Shown in pieces: positions 1 to 11,876 of a DNA stretch of 64,000 nucleotides. The stretch is from positions 2,976,001 to 3,040,000 of the forward strand of contig OY720102.1 in the NCBI GenBank assembly GCA_963082875.1. Reading direction: 5' to 3'. The notes under the pieces were generated by a model, which searched no databases, was not told the origin of the DNA, and saw only the letters and a program-made list of their open reading frames with translations. The DNA is from Corella eumyota. Taxonomy: Eukaryota > Chordata > Ascidiacea > Phlebobranchia > Corellidae. How positions within the stretch are numbered: the first letter of the stretch is position 1; every line of letters starts with the position of its first letter. The position numbers were made by a program, and so were the translations under genes.

Positions 1-80
1 TAAATTTCCTAAAGATTAGTTAAAAAAATTATCTAAATTTTTAGAGTAACTACTTTATTTAAAAGATATAAAGTGCTTAC

Positions 81-3000
81 TTTCCATCAGTTATCCTTAG
101 TATCTCTCGCCCCAATCTTCCAATAAAGTTGATCGAGCCATCAACTCTCGGAAACTGAGGAATTGGAATATCCTTGGACTGATAAACACTTTCAAAATCA
201 TGAACCTGGTAAAATTGAAAAACAAATTAAATTTTTAATAGTTTGTAAAAATTACATATGATTTTGTTGATTTTTTTCTCATTGCCCATGGGGGCCATTT
301 AATAAATGTTATCCTTACTTTAATTAATACAAATTGGATTTGCATTAAAATTGCAACTACCTTGTGTCTAAGAAAACTGTTGCATTCTTGTTCAACATTG
401 TAGTTGATAATTCTCATCATTTCACGTTGCCAGATCTTCAACCCATAAATATCAACATAATCCTGCAAGAAAGTAAACAAAATCAAGAATATAGGCTAAA
501 TGCTATAGCACTTAACTTCGATTCTTAATGCACTGAGTTACTGGCATTGCATTACAATTAAATTTTTAATGTTATCTACCTGTATGTATTCAAATGATCG
601 TTTATACCCTTCCATAATTTGGGTCATAATCTTCAACTTGGGGATTATTTCATTTGTCTAAATCAAAAATTAAATTTTATATCTAAAAAAAATAAAAACT
701 CTAAAATAACTATAAAAAATTTTACCTTAGCTTTTGGGTTAAAGGTCAGGGTCTGATGCATCGCTGTAGCAACCTTCATCACCAACTCTTTAGTGATCCC
801 ATCCTCCAGTAACTGTTTAGGATCAATTTGGATGATCCCAACCAAGGTCGTCTTCATTTGGAGGACTCCCTCCGTGAAGACTGAGATCCCATGAGTCAGC
901 TTTGCAACCTTAAAGATTTTTTAAAAATTAAAAATTTTTGTTGTAATTTTTTTAAATAAATAAATATAAATAATGGTCTACTACCTCGTATCTGTAGTCA
1001 AGTTGGGCAAATTCCTTCATCTTATCTTTCTCTAATCTTGTGGGCAACTCTTTAATCTGCGAGGTTTGAATCTTAACTATACGAGCCAGAAGGCCAAACA
1101 TAGTTTGCGGAATAATTTGCAGGACCTGAAAATTTAGGTTAAGATATTTAAACAAACAAGTTTTTTTTACATTAGAAAATAAAATATCAAATACAATATT
1201 TTTACTTTTCTGACATAGGTGACCAACTCTCCAGAATAATATTGCGACACACTCAATAGATCCTTGCTGTTTGCTTGGTTTATCCTCAATAGAGGGAGCT
1301 CAAGAGCTGACGATAGTTTGAGAAATGTTGCTCGAAGTTTGATCACCAAAACTGGGTTAGTCTTAATTCTTTCCTGCATCATTCTTGTGTAACTAAAACG
1401 AAAATAAAAACAGTCAATAAATTTATTCAATCAAGTTTATGTTTAAATTACTAATAGTCCTATTTTAAGGCCATATAAATTATATCTTAACATAGTTCTA
1501 GTTTTGAGACAGTATATTTTTATAGAAAGCTTACTTTTGATCCATGATAACCCATGCATAAGACAGATCAGCAATAATTTCAACTGTGATCAAAACCTCT
1601 TCTTTAATGTTGACAGTTCTTATCATTTGGTGCAAAAACTGACGAGTGTCAGCTAAAAATTGGCGCACCTAGAGAGCAGTATAATTACTTTTATGAAAAC
1701 TAAAGGGTGTTACAACTCCAAAAATACTACGAAAAGTTATCTAACTCTTACTGTATTTTACAAAAAGATAAACAAAAATAATTCAAATTAACCTGAAGAT
1801 TGTTATCTAGTTGGTGAAACTCCTGGACTTCCTCCAGAGCTTGGATCAACTGTACCATCTTCCTTCCCGCAGAGGTAGAGTCAGAGTAATCCAATGATGA
1901 GATTTGTTTCGCCATCTGCTGAAACCAAGCTGTCAGTTGATCTAAACAAAAACATTTTTTAGTAAAAGTTGTTTTTTAGTGTTAAAGATATATGTTTAAA
2001 CAATTTCTGTTTGAAGCATATTCGGATTTTTTTAATAGACCAAAGAATTTTTAGAGTTTTAAGTGACTTACCATTCTTTTCAATCCTGGTCAAAGGTTTA
2101 GTTCCAGAGAAGACCTCAGCCAGCTCCTCCATTCTTTCTTTCCCTTCATTTTTGTATTTCTCCCACTTCTCCTCCTTCTCTTTCAACATTTTTTTGAACA
2201 TCTTAAAAAAAATCAAAAGAAACACTTTTTATGTTAAGTACTAGGCTGACTTTGTAAACTTATAAATACCCATTATTTTAAAAGTAAGGTTAACAAACTC
2301 TACTTTAAAACCTTTATTTTGAGATATTTTCTATAACTTACATCTTGCACATTAAGTTCAAGTTGTGAAGTGTTGAGCAGAAGTTGAAAAATATTTTCCG
2401 GTTTAACGTCGCTTGTCATTAAAACCAATTCCTTCGATTGCCTGCATTTCTTTATATGATCACAACCTAAAATAATGCAAAATTAATAACTAATTTAAAT
2501 TAAGGATTGTTCAACATCACAACTTAAAAAAAATGGGCTATTTTACCTTTGAAATATACCATTATTTTATGTATGGTGTTTTGTAAAATTTAAGTCAGAC
2601 CATTTTAGTCTTTTTTTAATAATAAAACTATACCAGTGTTAACAGTATGTAACATAAGCCATCTTAGTGCCACATTTGCCTCTCTCAAACAATTCATAAG
2701 TTTTGGAATATTATCCAATACATAATCTTCAGTTAAAACTCCTTGCTTGAGGAAGTGGACGATGTTTTGGTAAGTCTGCTTCATCTGTTTGCTGTATTTT
2801 AATGCCTAAAAAATGATATAATAGGATTTTAAACGAGACTTCAAAGTGGTTAGAATAATATCTGTTTTATAATGATATATGTCAGTTTTGTGATATACAA
2901 TACCGTTAAAGAATACCTTTATAAGTATGATATAAATTGTATACTAACAAACTTTCAACCCTATATATTCCCACACTTATTATACATAAACTTAAACACA

Positions 3001-6000
3001 TTAATATTTAAAGTCTATAAACAACATAAGTATTATTTAAGACTAAAACAAACAAACACAAACGTGTGAATAACTAAATAGGTTCACATGGAAATGTTAA
3101 ATTGAGGTCATTATATTTTTGTATTAATTTTTAATATGGCATTTATATAACCTTGTATAGGTATATAAACTTACGTATTTTTACATAACACTTTGATTTT
3201 CATCAACTCAAAAAAGAAAGTAAATTTAGTGTTGTATTACAATGCAGATATAGTTTTTGTATTAAATTCACAGAATTGAAAGATTTTCAATATTTGATAG
3301 AAATAATATATATTAAAGTAACTTAAAATTTAATTTTTAACAGATCATTTAACTTTTTAATATGTGCAAAAGAGTAACAAAACCGTTCTATGGTTGGGTA
3401 CCACATTACTTTAAAACAGTGTTGGGAGGATACATTAGCCATACTAAAAAACATTCTGGCTATTTTCTTCCATTTTTTGTAATATGTTTAATGCTCGGTA
3501 ATATGGGGTTTAATATTTATCATGCTTATGTTTATTATGAAGGAGAATTCTTTTATCTATCGGATACAGGTAACTAACTAACACTTACTTGTTAAAAAAA
3601 GGGCTAATTTGTTTGCATACATAACTTACCATATTACTAACTTACATACATATCAGTTTATTATGCTATTTGTTTAAATATAATTTTTTTTCTTTTAGAT
3701 AGCACAGTGTCTTTCTTTCTTATAATATTTACTGGACTTGGAATGGGAAGCCTTATTCCTGGATTCTGGACAATTGGAAATTGTAAGAGAAATGTTTTAA
3801 GTAATGTTATGCTGTATCCTATAAAAACAATAATTCCTTAATTCTAATTTTATTTTGAAGACCTTTTAAATGTGGAAGAAAATGCTAAGATAATAAAGCC
3901 CGAAGAAGAAGATATGGATCGATTAAGAGCTGTCACTCCAACAAAAAATGTTGTTTCTACGTCAACTTCAGTAAGGAAAGAAAAAAATATTAACACCGTG
4001 TTTTCAACTTTTAATTCTCAAAAATTACTTTTTTTACAGACTTCTTCGACAAACAATATGAGTAACGTGGCTGATATTCTGGTTACAGTTTTTGTTCTTA
4101 TATTCGAAGCTATCTGTCTTGGTTTAATTTCTTCTGTTCATATCCATATACTTCACTATGAAATTATTGACTGTCTGATTTCTACTTCTTATACCATACT
4201 AGCATCACTTATATTAGGAGGTAAGAAAATATCTAAAACTGTTAATTTAACTAAAATCTATAACAGTTTAACTCCATGTTATAGTATGTAAGTTAAGTTT
4301 TAATGCACTTTTACATAAAACTTAATAAAATTTCTTATTTTAGGTTTTCTCTTGCCACTTGCAATACAATATTTAACCATCACCAATATGCATGCAACTG
4401 TAGTAAAAAGAACATTCTCCTTCTGTATAAAATTGGTAGCTGTTATGTTAACAGTATGTGTACTGGCCATAGGGGGATACAGTGTATGGCTTGGCAGCTT
4501 CGCAACTTATAAACTGATAAGCGCAACTCAGTTTGAGACTCAAGAATGTGGAGTAAGAAATAAAATCCAGGTAAGTGTTACAGCCAAAAAGTTTCTATTT
4601 TCAAAGTTCTAAAGCCCAGATTTATGAATTGAATTTAAAAGTTAAGCAAACAAACTGTTACATCATGTGGATTGTGTTTTTTTGTAGTTTGAAAGCAATA
4701 TACCACCCAGACTTTCCATTACAATCCCAGATTTTGATGAAGAAATAGCAACTAAGTTAATTCATCTGAATCTTCTAATTCAAACAGAAGATAGAATGCA
4801 TAAACATTTTCCAATAAGATGTGATCAACTTAACCCAAGCATTTTTCCTTATCTTAAAAACTGCAACAACCTCTTTATATCAGCCATGTATAACTCCACT
4901 ATAAAGACAGTTCTGTATAAGGTGAAGATTGAGAATAAGAATCTATCCCTTGAAGCAATAAATGAGCAATGGTACAATGACACTGTGATCCAGTACAGTT
5001 GTGGTTCTTGTCTTATGAGACAGGCACTACGAGAAGGCCAGTTGCTAAGTAATCGAACAATACCAAAGACAATATTGGAGCCTTGTGTTAAAGCATACCC
5101 AACTTGGCTAATGTATATATTGTATGGATATACCGGTGTGTTGTTTATCGCGTTTATAACAACCCTTGTCACTGGTGGTAGTGATATGAGATCATATTTG
5201 AATAAGAAAAAGTTAAAAAGAAGAGTTGTCCCAAAGGTTAGGATTGTGGTAGATGAACATGGAAACAGAAAAGTTTTGAAGAAGAAGAAAACAAAAGTTA
5301 TGAAAGTTGGAAGAAGGCGATAGTAAAATAATAACTTGATTCGCACAAAGTTGATATATTTTTAACTTATTTATATTGTAAATATATAAAATAAATTTAC
5401 CTGTTGCTTACAATTTGTTACATCCAGAGTATTGAGTAAAGCCGTTTTTGCTGCTTTGTAAGGCTCCCAGGCATCTATTAAGTTGATCACATTACCCAAG
5501 TACACACTTGTTACCTAAAATAAAAGAATTTACAAAAAAATTATCAAAAAAAATTCATATTTTTTTAGGAAAGCATAATTCTATAGCTATACAAAAAAGC
5601 TCTTAATGTCCCTTTAGTACTCACCCAATTATCAGGAAAGTATTTGTCAACAATTTCCCTCATTTTAGCTTGTTGATTGTGCAAAATGTCAGGTTGAAAG
5701 TACAGGCAAACATAAAGCATTGAAGCTTGTGTGGCTAATGCTGTACTGCGATGTTCAGGCAGTGGGTAGGCAGAAATCTTTTAAAAAGAAAAATATTTAA
5801 TAACCAAATAAAATTTATTATTGAAACTTTAGTTTTTAATTTAAATGCAAGCCTTTTAAAAAAATATATACCTAATAAAAATACTTAACTTCGCAATTAG
5901 GCACAAGCATAAAACCCCATATCAACTTTAAATTTTATTGATCATTAAAACTTTTTAAATGCAAAAAATAAGCATAACTGTTTTTCCAAACCTGGCTATA

Positions 6001-7280
6001 AATATCATCCGATCTCATTCTGCCCAGCACCATGCTGATAAAATCCTCGCTTATTTTCACTCGGGCAAAATAACTCTCCGGGTAATTTTGGGGTTTTTTA
6101 GCTCCTGGTACTGAAGAGAACCCAGTGCTTCTTAGCAGTTTGCAAACATCGTCAATATTACTATCAGACCCTGCACCTCTAGCAGCACCACTATAAACAA
6201 TACATTTATAAAGTAATACAGACTATATTTACGGTATGGGAGATTAATCTAAGTCAATTTTAAGGTTTATTATAGAGTTACATTAATATGAACATGAACA
6301 AAATCTAACCTGTATCTATAGTATGATACCAGCATTCTTTCCCTGATAATTCCATCTATTTTGGAATCCACCAACAGCAACATTACACCATAAATAAACA
6401 ATGCTTCACACTATGCAAAAATATAAGAAAAGATTTAAAACAGCCTCTAGTATATAAGACAAAGTTTGATATAACTTATTCAGAAAAGTTATATTTACCA
6501 AAAGTTGTTTTCCATCCTGGTTAATTAAAACAGACTCCAAAGTTTGTTGAATGTAAACTCCTTCATTTAGTTCTTCTAAAAACCTACATTAAGAATAGAA
6601 TAACTTTTTATCCAGTTTAACATTATGCAAACATATATATTAACACATACATACAGCTATTTTATACAACACTAATAAGTAATGTTGTTACACAGTCTTT
6701 GCCGCTTTAAAAGATTAATTAACTACCTGGTAAGATCTAAGACATATTTGTGAACACTTTCGAAAGCCAGGTAAAATCGAGTTAAAATTTGAATGTGATT
6801 TTCGCGAAATTCTTCATCCAAATCTTGTAACTGATCACTTTGCTCAATTCTATTTTCATAATAATCAGTGCTCTTAAAGTAGCTAAAATCACAGATAATG
6901 TTGCCTAAAAAAAATGTGTTAAAACACAATTAAATTTTGGTAGAGTTTAATTTATAATTTATAAACATAACTTTACCAGTTTTTATGAAATTTTACTAGT
7001 TTGTTTATGTATTTAAAGACCACAAATGTTTACATAATGTTTAATAATTAACTGCAACAAGTTACAACCTGAATCTTACTCCACATGAACTAACAAACGT
7101 TTTTAACAAATATATTAAATTACCATATTTAACTTGATCGTTTTTATTCTCCAATTTGAACACATTTGGTACAAAGTCTGATAACCTCATTAGTTCAGCA
7201 ATTGAAGCATTTCCTCTACTTACAATCCTCAATAAAGTTTGCCCACATAGTGAGTTTTCAGCTAGAAAATCCTGCGCCAT
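81..7280 (-). CDS. WASHC5: WASH complex subunit 5 (strumpellin), 5' part, exons 1-18
   Basis: Strumpellin is a core scaffold of the WASH complex, which drives Arp2/3 actin branching on endosomes. Exons on the minus strand: 7280-7124, 6904-6727, 6583-6499, 6410-6310, 6190-5992, 5777-5625, 5514-5401, 2805-2634, 2466-2342, 2201-2072, 1941-1793, 1668-1535, 1392-1206, 1125-985, 908-726, 657-580, 462-361, 205-81. All junctions are GT/AG and in phase, giving 837 residues of a protein that is about 1,160 residues in vertebrates. The start MAQDFLAEN matches the family N-terminus. [29 protein letters not shown] and INYNVEQEC are near-identical to human as I recall it. The gene continues past the left edge, with the C-terminal third missing. 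Intron 7 (2806-5400) is unusually long and hosts another gene on the opposite strand. Confidence 0.95.
3362..5323 (+). CDS. Multipass membrane protein, unrecognised, nested in WASHC5 intron 7
   Basis: Six exons (3362-3569, 3699-3782, 3861-3970, 4040-4220, 4344-4570, 4688-5323) join in phase to 481 residues. About six hydrophobic segments are visible: two in the first 100 residues, two in exons 4/5, one late in exon 5, and one near residue 420 (around [11 protein letters not shown]). Between the fifth and sixth lies a loop of about 150 residues with several cysteines (including CGSC) and sequons NST, NDT and NRT, so this loop is probably extracellular or lumenal and both termini cytosolic. The last 50 residues are very rich in Lys and Arg. 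The third intron (3971-4039, 69 nt) is a multiple of three and open, so its retention would add 23 residues. I do not recognise the family. The gene is a real spliced gene judging by the consistent phases. It lies wholly inside an intron of WASHC5 in antisense orientation. Confidence 0.75.
5390..5395 (+). terminator. Poly(A) signal AATAAA of the nested membrane-protein gene
   Basis: This is the first canonical AATAAA after the stop codon at 5321-5323. It ends only six bases before the antisense exon 7 of WASHC5 (5401-5514). Usual cleavage 10-30 nt downstream would put the 3' end of this mRNA inside that exon in antisense, so the two transcripts probably overlap slightly. Confidence 0.5.
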
Positions 7281-7703
7281 TTTTGTTACAAAAGTTTTGT
7301 GCCACCTTTAACTAAACATCTAAGAAAGAGAACATACATAGTAGAAAGAAAAGAAATATATTAAACGGCATATGGGAAATAAAAAATTAATAAACAGAAT
7401 ATTGTAAAATTCTTATTACTATTGTACTAGTGGTAGTTGATCTATTAACAAAAAAAATAGTAAATTTACATGATAAAAAAACATAAAAATAATTGGCAAA
7501 TGGCCTACATTTAAAAATAGGAATTTCAAAATTTAACAAAAAAGTTGCCACCATATAAAAATAAATAATTTAACTACTAAGAATTATTTACAAAGTTGAA
7601 AAAAAAGTTAAATTTCAAGTTAAAATTATATATATTTTTAACAAAAAAATTAAAGCTACAAAATATTGAAGAACCTCAATCACAAATTGAACTGCACTAA
7701 AAG
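7281..7703. other. Intergenic: WASHC5 leader and 3' flank of the small telobox gene
   Basis: About 420 bp of AT-rich sequence between two genes of the same (minus) strand. I see no coding exon and no canonical AATAAA for the upstream telobox gene. Confidence 0.5.
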
Positions 7704-8501
7704 TCACCTCAATGATTTAAAACCACTACCCAGTGAAGCTGATCTTGTTTTTTCCACTTTTTTATGATTTGTATCTGCTGAGATATCTAATGCAGTTCTT
7801 CTCCTTAGCCGACTCCTAAATTTCTTGTATTTTGAATTACATCCCTGCATTTCTACATTGGGTTTACCCTTGAAAGTCTCACGGCTTGTCATTTGATTTG
7901 TTAAAATCCCTAGCATGTCATTAACCACTTTGTACAAATGCTCCTTTTCAACTAAAACTTGATCCTTTTTTGCTGAACAATGTAAACTTTTATTGATAAT
8001 AGATAATAATTCTTGGGAGCTAGTATTATGCTGCATACCTTGCTGAATATTACTATTTCTAACCTCTGTTGTAAAATTCAGACCCTGCTTATCATCTGCT
8101 AACAAAGTTGGTAGTTCGTGGTCTTGTATTGGATTTGTATTCTCACTTTCATTTGTCCTTAAAACTGGTTGCTGCTCTTTCTGTGACTCTGTATGTAAAC
8201 TAGACTTTTGTTGTGTCGATTTCCGGTTATCTGACACTTTATTATTGTTTTCATGGTTAGCACAGGACTTAAGAAATGGTTTAAAACAAAAATTTATGCC
8301 GGTAAGAGTTTTATTCGAGTCAATGATGACAAGTTTGTTCTTGACCATAGTTCGCCATCTATCCTTAATCTTTACTCCAGTGAAGCGATTTGGTTGGAAA
8401 ATAGGAAACTTTTTAATTTTTCTCCATTGTCCTACACCATAACTTTGAACACCGCAAATAATATTCCAATCTTGCCTTAAAGTCCATTTTCGGCGACACA
8501 T
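7704..8501 (-). CDS. Small telobox Myb protein, paralogue of the neighbouring TERF-like gene
   Basis: Single exon, 265 residues. Residues 3-58 are one Myb/telobox repeat: RRKWTLRQD at the start, GVQSYGVGQW in the middle, and the telomere-type recognition helix KIKDRWRTMVKNKL. In TERF1/TERF2 this helix (VxxKDRWRT) reads TTAGGG repeats. The start is well fixed: an in-frame TAG lies at 8526-8528, so the Myb domain begins almost at residue 1 and no TRFH-like dimerisation domain precedes it. After the Myb domain the protein is polar and low complexity, with a basic patch near residues 225-235 (RSRLRRR). The gene next upstream has the same Myb signature, and the match continues about 17 residues beyond the domain (DS...CFK.F), so the two arose by tandem duplication. 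Likely a telomere-repeat or related DNA-binding protein; the role is inferred. Confidence 0.8.
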   Translation of the reverse strand: MCRRKWTLRQDWNIICGVQSYGVGQWRKIKKFPIFQPNRFTGVKIKDRWRTMVKNKLVIIDSNKTLTGINFCFKPFLKSCANHENNNKVSDNRKSTQQKSSLHTESQKEQQPVLRTNESENTNPIQDHELPTLLADDKQGLNFTTEVRNSNIQQGMQHNTSSQELLSIINKSLHCSAKKDQVLVEKEHLYKVVNDMLGILTNQMTSRETFKGKPNVEMQGCNSKYKKFRSRLRRRTALDISADTNHKKVEKTRSASLGSGFKSLR

Positions 8502-8906
8502 TTTTTTGATTACTAATACACAAACCTAATCTTCATCCTATTACCTGTAAGAAAGTAGAAATAATTGTGAAAAAACAAACACAAGACATGTACATTACAT
8601 TAAACAATATATAAAAACTTAAGTTACATTAGGTTTTGTGTTATTAACCATGTTAATTATAATGCTTTTATAAGCGTCAATACACTAAAAATTTAAAAGC
8701 ATAATGCACATTTCACATACAAAAGATTCTTTTAAACACAGTCAGTTAAAACATAGAAATATGTTTAAAAATAAACACATATAACAGTGTAAAAAGTTTT
8801 AAAATTAACACATATACACAAACACTTTTCACAAAATTTGGCTTAAAACAAATACAATAATAAGAAACCGCAAAATCTTATATATACAAAAAATAACAAA
8901 AAGTTG
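8502..8906 (-). other. Spacer between the two telobox genes, with a leader splice acceptor
   Basis: On the minus strand a good 3' splice site (TTTCTTACAG) ends at 8545, 43 bases before the ATG of the small telobox gene. It would serve either a 5'-UTR intron or spliced-leader trans-splicing, which tunicates use. The rest is AT-rich with nothing else supported. Confidence 0.4.
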
Positions 8907-11876
8907 TTAGTCCGAATTGTCACTAGAAAAGATAATTGGCCTTCGATAATGTTGTTTACCAGAACATGAATACTCTGGAAAGTCGGTAGCCTTTTTCTGT
9001 TTTTTTAAAAGTTTTTCATAACCTTCTGTGACCTCTAAATTATCAAATTGTGGTGGGGGTTGCTTTGATATTGGTAGTGGAGATAATAACTGCTTGTGAG
9101 GGATATTGTGACTAGATTTATTAGGACTTTCAGCATTTAAAGGTAAAATCCTTTCTCTATTTGCTTTAGGTTTTTTAGGACTTGACTTAAATTGAGTTTT
9201 TGGATTTAACAGACTGGATTGCTGTGGTACAGGGTTCTTCTTTACATGTAAAGATTTGTCAACTTCAGTGACTTTCTTAGGTAAACCTACAAACTTTAAC
9301 GGAGATTTTCGATTTTTTCTTTGTGGCGCAAAATTATCTGAATCAGAAGACAGTGGTGTAATTGGTTTGTTCTTATTTCCTTCAGTTTCAGCAGCAAATC
9401 TTTTAAAACACGAATCAAGAGACAGAATTTGACCATAAGAATCAACAGTTACAAGTTTGTTTTTTACCATTGTTCGCCACCGATCTTTAACATTGACACC
9501 AGTTATATTGGAGTCATTAAATATTGGGTGTTTTCTTACTAGTTCCCATTTTCCCATACCGAACTGGTCTACACCTAAAATAATGGCAAAATCCTGGTGT
9601 AAAGACCACTTTCTTCGTGATCGGCCTTTAGTTGTGTCTGTTGATTTATAGCTCATACCACTTATTGTCCCAATGCTTTCTAGGTCATAGTTATCATGAG
9701 GTTTGGAGCTGACAGTTTTTCTAGCTGTTGGTTTGGTCTTGACTTGAGTGAAATTAACTTTTATTAGCTTTTTTATTGGAGGAATTTCAAATACAACTTT
9801 TTCATTGACTTTTGGTGGGGAATCTTTTGTAATAACGCTTTTCTGAACAGATTGGATGCTCGCATCAGCTAGAAGAGGTTTAGAAATCACTTTTATGATT
9901 TTATTAGATTTTAATAAAGTTGGGGTAGTTTTATTTTTTAATATGATATCATTGCTTTTATTTTGGTTTGGTGATACAGGTTTTTTTGTCTTTTGATTAG
10001 TTGAACCTGCAGAAGTTTTAGACTGCACAGGCTTTTGATTTAATTTACTAACTTTTTGTGAAGCAGTTTGTTCAGAATTCTCTTTATGAATAATTTTTTG
10101 TTTTTTTCCTTGTGTTGGTGTTTTTGTATAATCCTGTTGAATTTTAAATGGAGCTTCTGTATTATTATTTTGAACTTTTAGTGTTGGTGTTTTTGCATTA
10201 GAACGATGAATATCCACCAGTGGCACTGTACTTCTAATTGTTAAAGCCTTCAATTTGTTATCTGTATGAAATAATTTACTCCTCTTAGATTTATTATCTG
10301 GACCTGAAGTTTTTACCATGTCCGTTTTACTTTTTTGATTTAAAGATATCATGGCAGGTTCATTATTTGTGTTTAAAGATATTCTGTTGTTTAATATCTT
10401 GCTTGCTTTATTCTTTGAATTTAAAGATACATCCATTTTATTTTTGTTTTTCATATTTGAAGAAAACTCAGTGTCTGTTTCAATTTTTTCAACAACATTT
10501 AAAATAAAATTTTCACTACAATGTATTCCATCAGAGTTATTGCTTGTTACAGAATTGCTTGCTTTAGTTGAATAAAAACTTTGTGTTTCTATTGTATGTT
10601 TAGGTGATATTGGTTTACTGATTTCAGTACACCTTTCTAAGGTGTTATTTACACTTTCAAATCCTTTAAAAGTGCTAGAGTCACCAAAAACATAAGGTTC
10701 TGACTTTATGGAGTTATCTGATTTAGATGATTCATCTTGAGATGGTAGAGTAGAAACATCTGACAAAATTTTTTTCTTGTCATATTTTTGTACATTTTCT
10801 TTTGACAAAGTTTGAGTGGAGATAGTTTTTTTAACAAATAGTTTAGGTGACGAAGGTTTGGAAAATTTTCGTAGCGGAAAAGTTTTTCTTGCTGTGTTTT
10901 TTCGTTTTCGATTTAAAGGCATAAAACTAGTAGTAGGAGGAACCGATTTCTGTCCAAGATATTTTTCTTTGATCCTCTGCATATTTTCGATATCTTTGTG
11001 AGCCTTATCTTCATGTACATTTTTTTCATTTGACTTTGATGCCTCCGGTTCTATTGTTATTTCATTATCTGGCTCTGGTACAACAATATTATTAACAAGC
11101 GAAGAGTTAGTTAGGACAGGGGGAATTACAATGACTTCCTCTTCATCATTTTCCAATGTAGATTCCCTTGTTTCTTTCACGTTTTTTATTCTATTACCAC
11201 ATAACTCCTTTACCACTACAGATTTTTGAGAAACAGAAACAAGAAAAGGTTTCTTTAAATCAGAATGCAAAGCATCTATACAATTAAACATTGTAGAAGT
11301 GTATTCAAAAATATTAAATGAATTATTTTCAATAGCTTCTTGGTAACTAATTCTATTCAAAGAAAATTCTGGAATCATTTTAAGAGCTGCTTCTTTTCCT
11401 TGTTTTCTAGACTTATCGACAACATACGCCCTAAATGTAAGATGCCACATATAGTCCAATAGTTTTAAATAACATGTATAATCTCCAAAGAGATGTTCCA
11501 GCTTCCTGACAATCACTAATACAGCTTCAAACGTACTAAATTTTTTATCGTCAATAAACTCAAAGTTCTCCTCACTGCACAAGCAGACTTTTGTAGTTAA
11601 GCAATAAAGCATACTCCGCTGATAATAGCATTGATTAATTTCAAAAGCAAATTTTAATTTTTCGATGTTACAATTTTCGTCTAAAAGCTCAGTGGAAAAA
11701 TTTATGAACTCCTTATCTTGTGTAATCCAATTAGATGCCAAAATAAGTCCATTGTTTAATTTTCTGGTGTCATTGGACTTATAATGCTTCAAGTTCCTTA
11801 GGGCAAAATAACACATTGCATCGGTAATCCAACTAAACAAATTGGATTCCTTCTCACAAAAAAAATCAGTTGTCAT
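8907..11876 (-). CDS. TERF-like telomere repeat-binding protein
   Basis: A single open exon of 989 residues. The telobox Myb domain at about residues 750-808 (RRKWSLHQD, GVDQFGMGKW, NVKDRWRTMVKNKLV) is the TERF1/TERF2 type that binds double-stranded telomere DNA. Residues 1-220 are helical-looking and can be laid along the TRFH dimerisation domain (an aromatic start FSWITDAM; later FEAVLVIVRKLE), though only weakly. Residues 230-740 are a long Lys/Ser/Thr/Asn-rich linker. Unlike vertebrate TERFs, about 180 more residues follow the Myb domain. An in-frame TGA lies three codons before the ATG, which fixes the start. It is the upstream member of a head-to-tail pair with the small telobox gene. 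A shelterin-like role is inferred from the Myb domain; TERF1 versus TERF2 cannot be decided. Confidence 0.8.
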   Translation of the reverse strand: MTTDFFCEKESNLFSWITDAMCYFALRNLKHYKSNDTRKLNNGLILASNWITQDKEFINFSTELLDENCNIEKLKFAFEINQCYYQRSMLYCLTTKVCLCSEENFEFIDDKKFSTFEAVLVIVRKLEHLFGDYTCYLKLLDYMWHLTFRAYVVDKSRKQGKEAALKMIPEFSLNRISYQEAIENNSFNIFEYTSTMFNCIDALHSDLKKPFLVSVSQKSVVVKELCGNRIKNVKETRESTLENDEEEVIVIPPVLTNSSLVNNIVVPEPDNEITIEPEASKSNEKNVHEDKAHKDIENMQRIKEKYLGQKSVPPTTSFMPLNRKRKNTARKTFPLRKFSKPSSPKLFVKKTISTQTLSKENVQKYDKKKILSDVSTLPSQDESSKSDNSIKSEPYVFGDSSTFKGFESVNNTLERCTEISKPISPKHTIETQSFYSTKASNSVTSNNSDGIHCSENFILNVVEKIETDTEFSSNMKNKNKMDVSLNSKNKASKILNNRISLNTNNEPAMISLNQKSKTDMVKTSGPDNKSKRSKLFHTDNKLKALTIRSTVPLVDIHRSNAKTPTLKVQNNNTEAPFKIQQDYTKTPTQGKKQKIIHKENSEQTASQKVSKLNQKPVQSKTSAGSTNQKTKKPVSPNQNKSNDIILKNKTTPTLLKSNKIIKVISKPLLADASIQSVQKSVITKDSPPKVNEKVVFEIPPIKKLIKVNFTQVKTKPTARKTVSSKPHDNYDLESIGTISGMSYKSTDTTKGRSRRKWSLHQDFAIILGVDQFGMGKWELVRKHPIFNDSNITGVNVKDRWRTMVKNKLVTVDSYGQILSLDSCFKRFAAETEGNKNKPITPLSSDSDNFAPQRKNRKSPLKFVGLPKKVTEVDKSLHVKKNPVPQQSSLLNPKTQFKSSPKKPKANRERILPLNAESPNKSSHNIPHKQLLSPLPISKQPPPQFDNLEVTEGYEKLLKKQKKATDFPEYSCSGKQHYRRPIIFSSDNSD

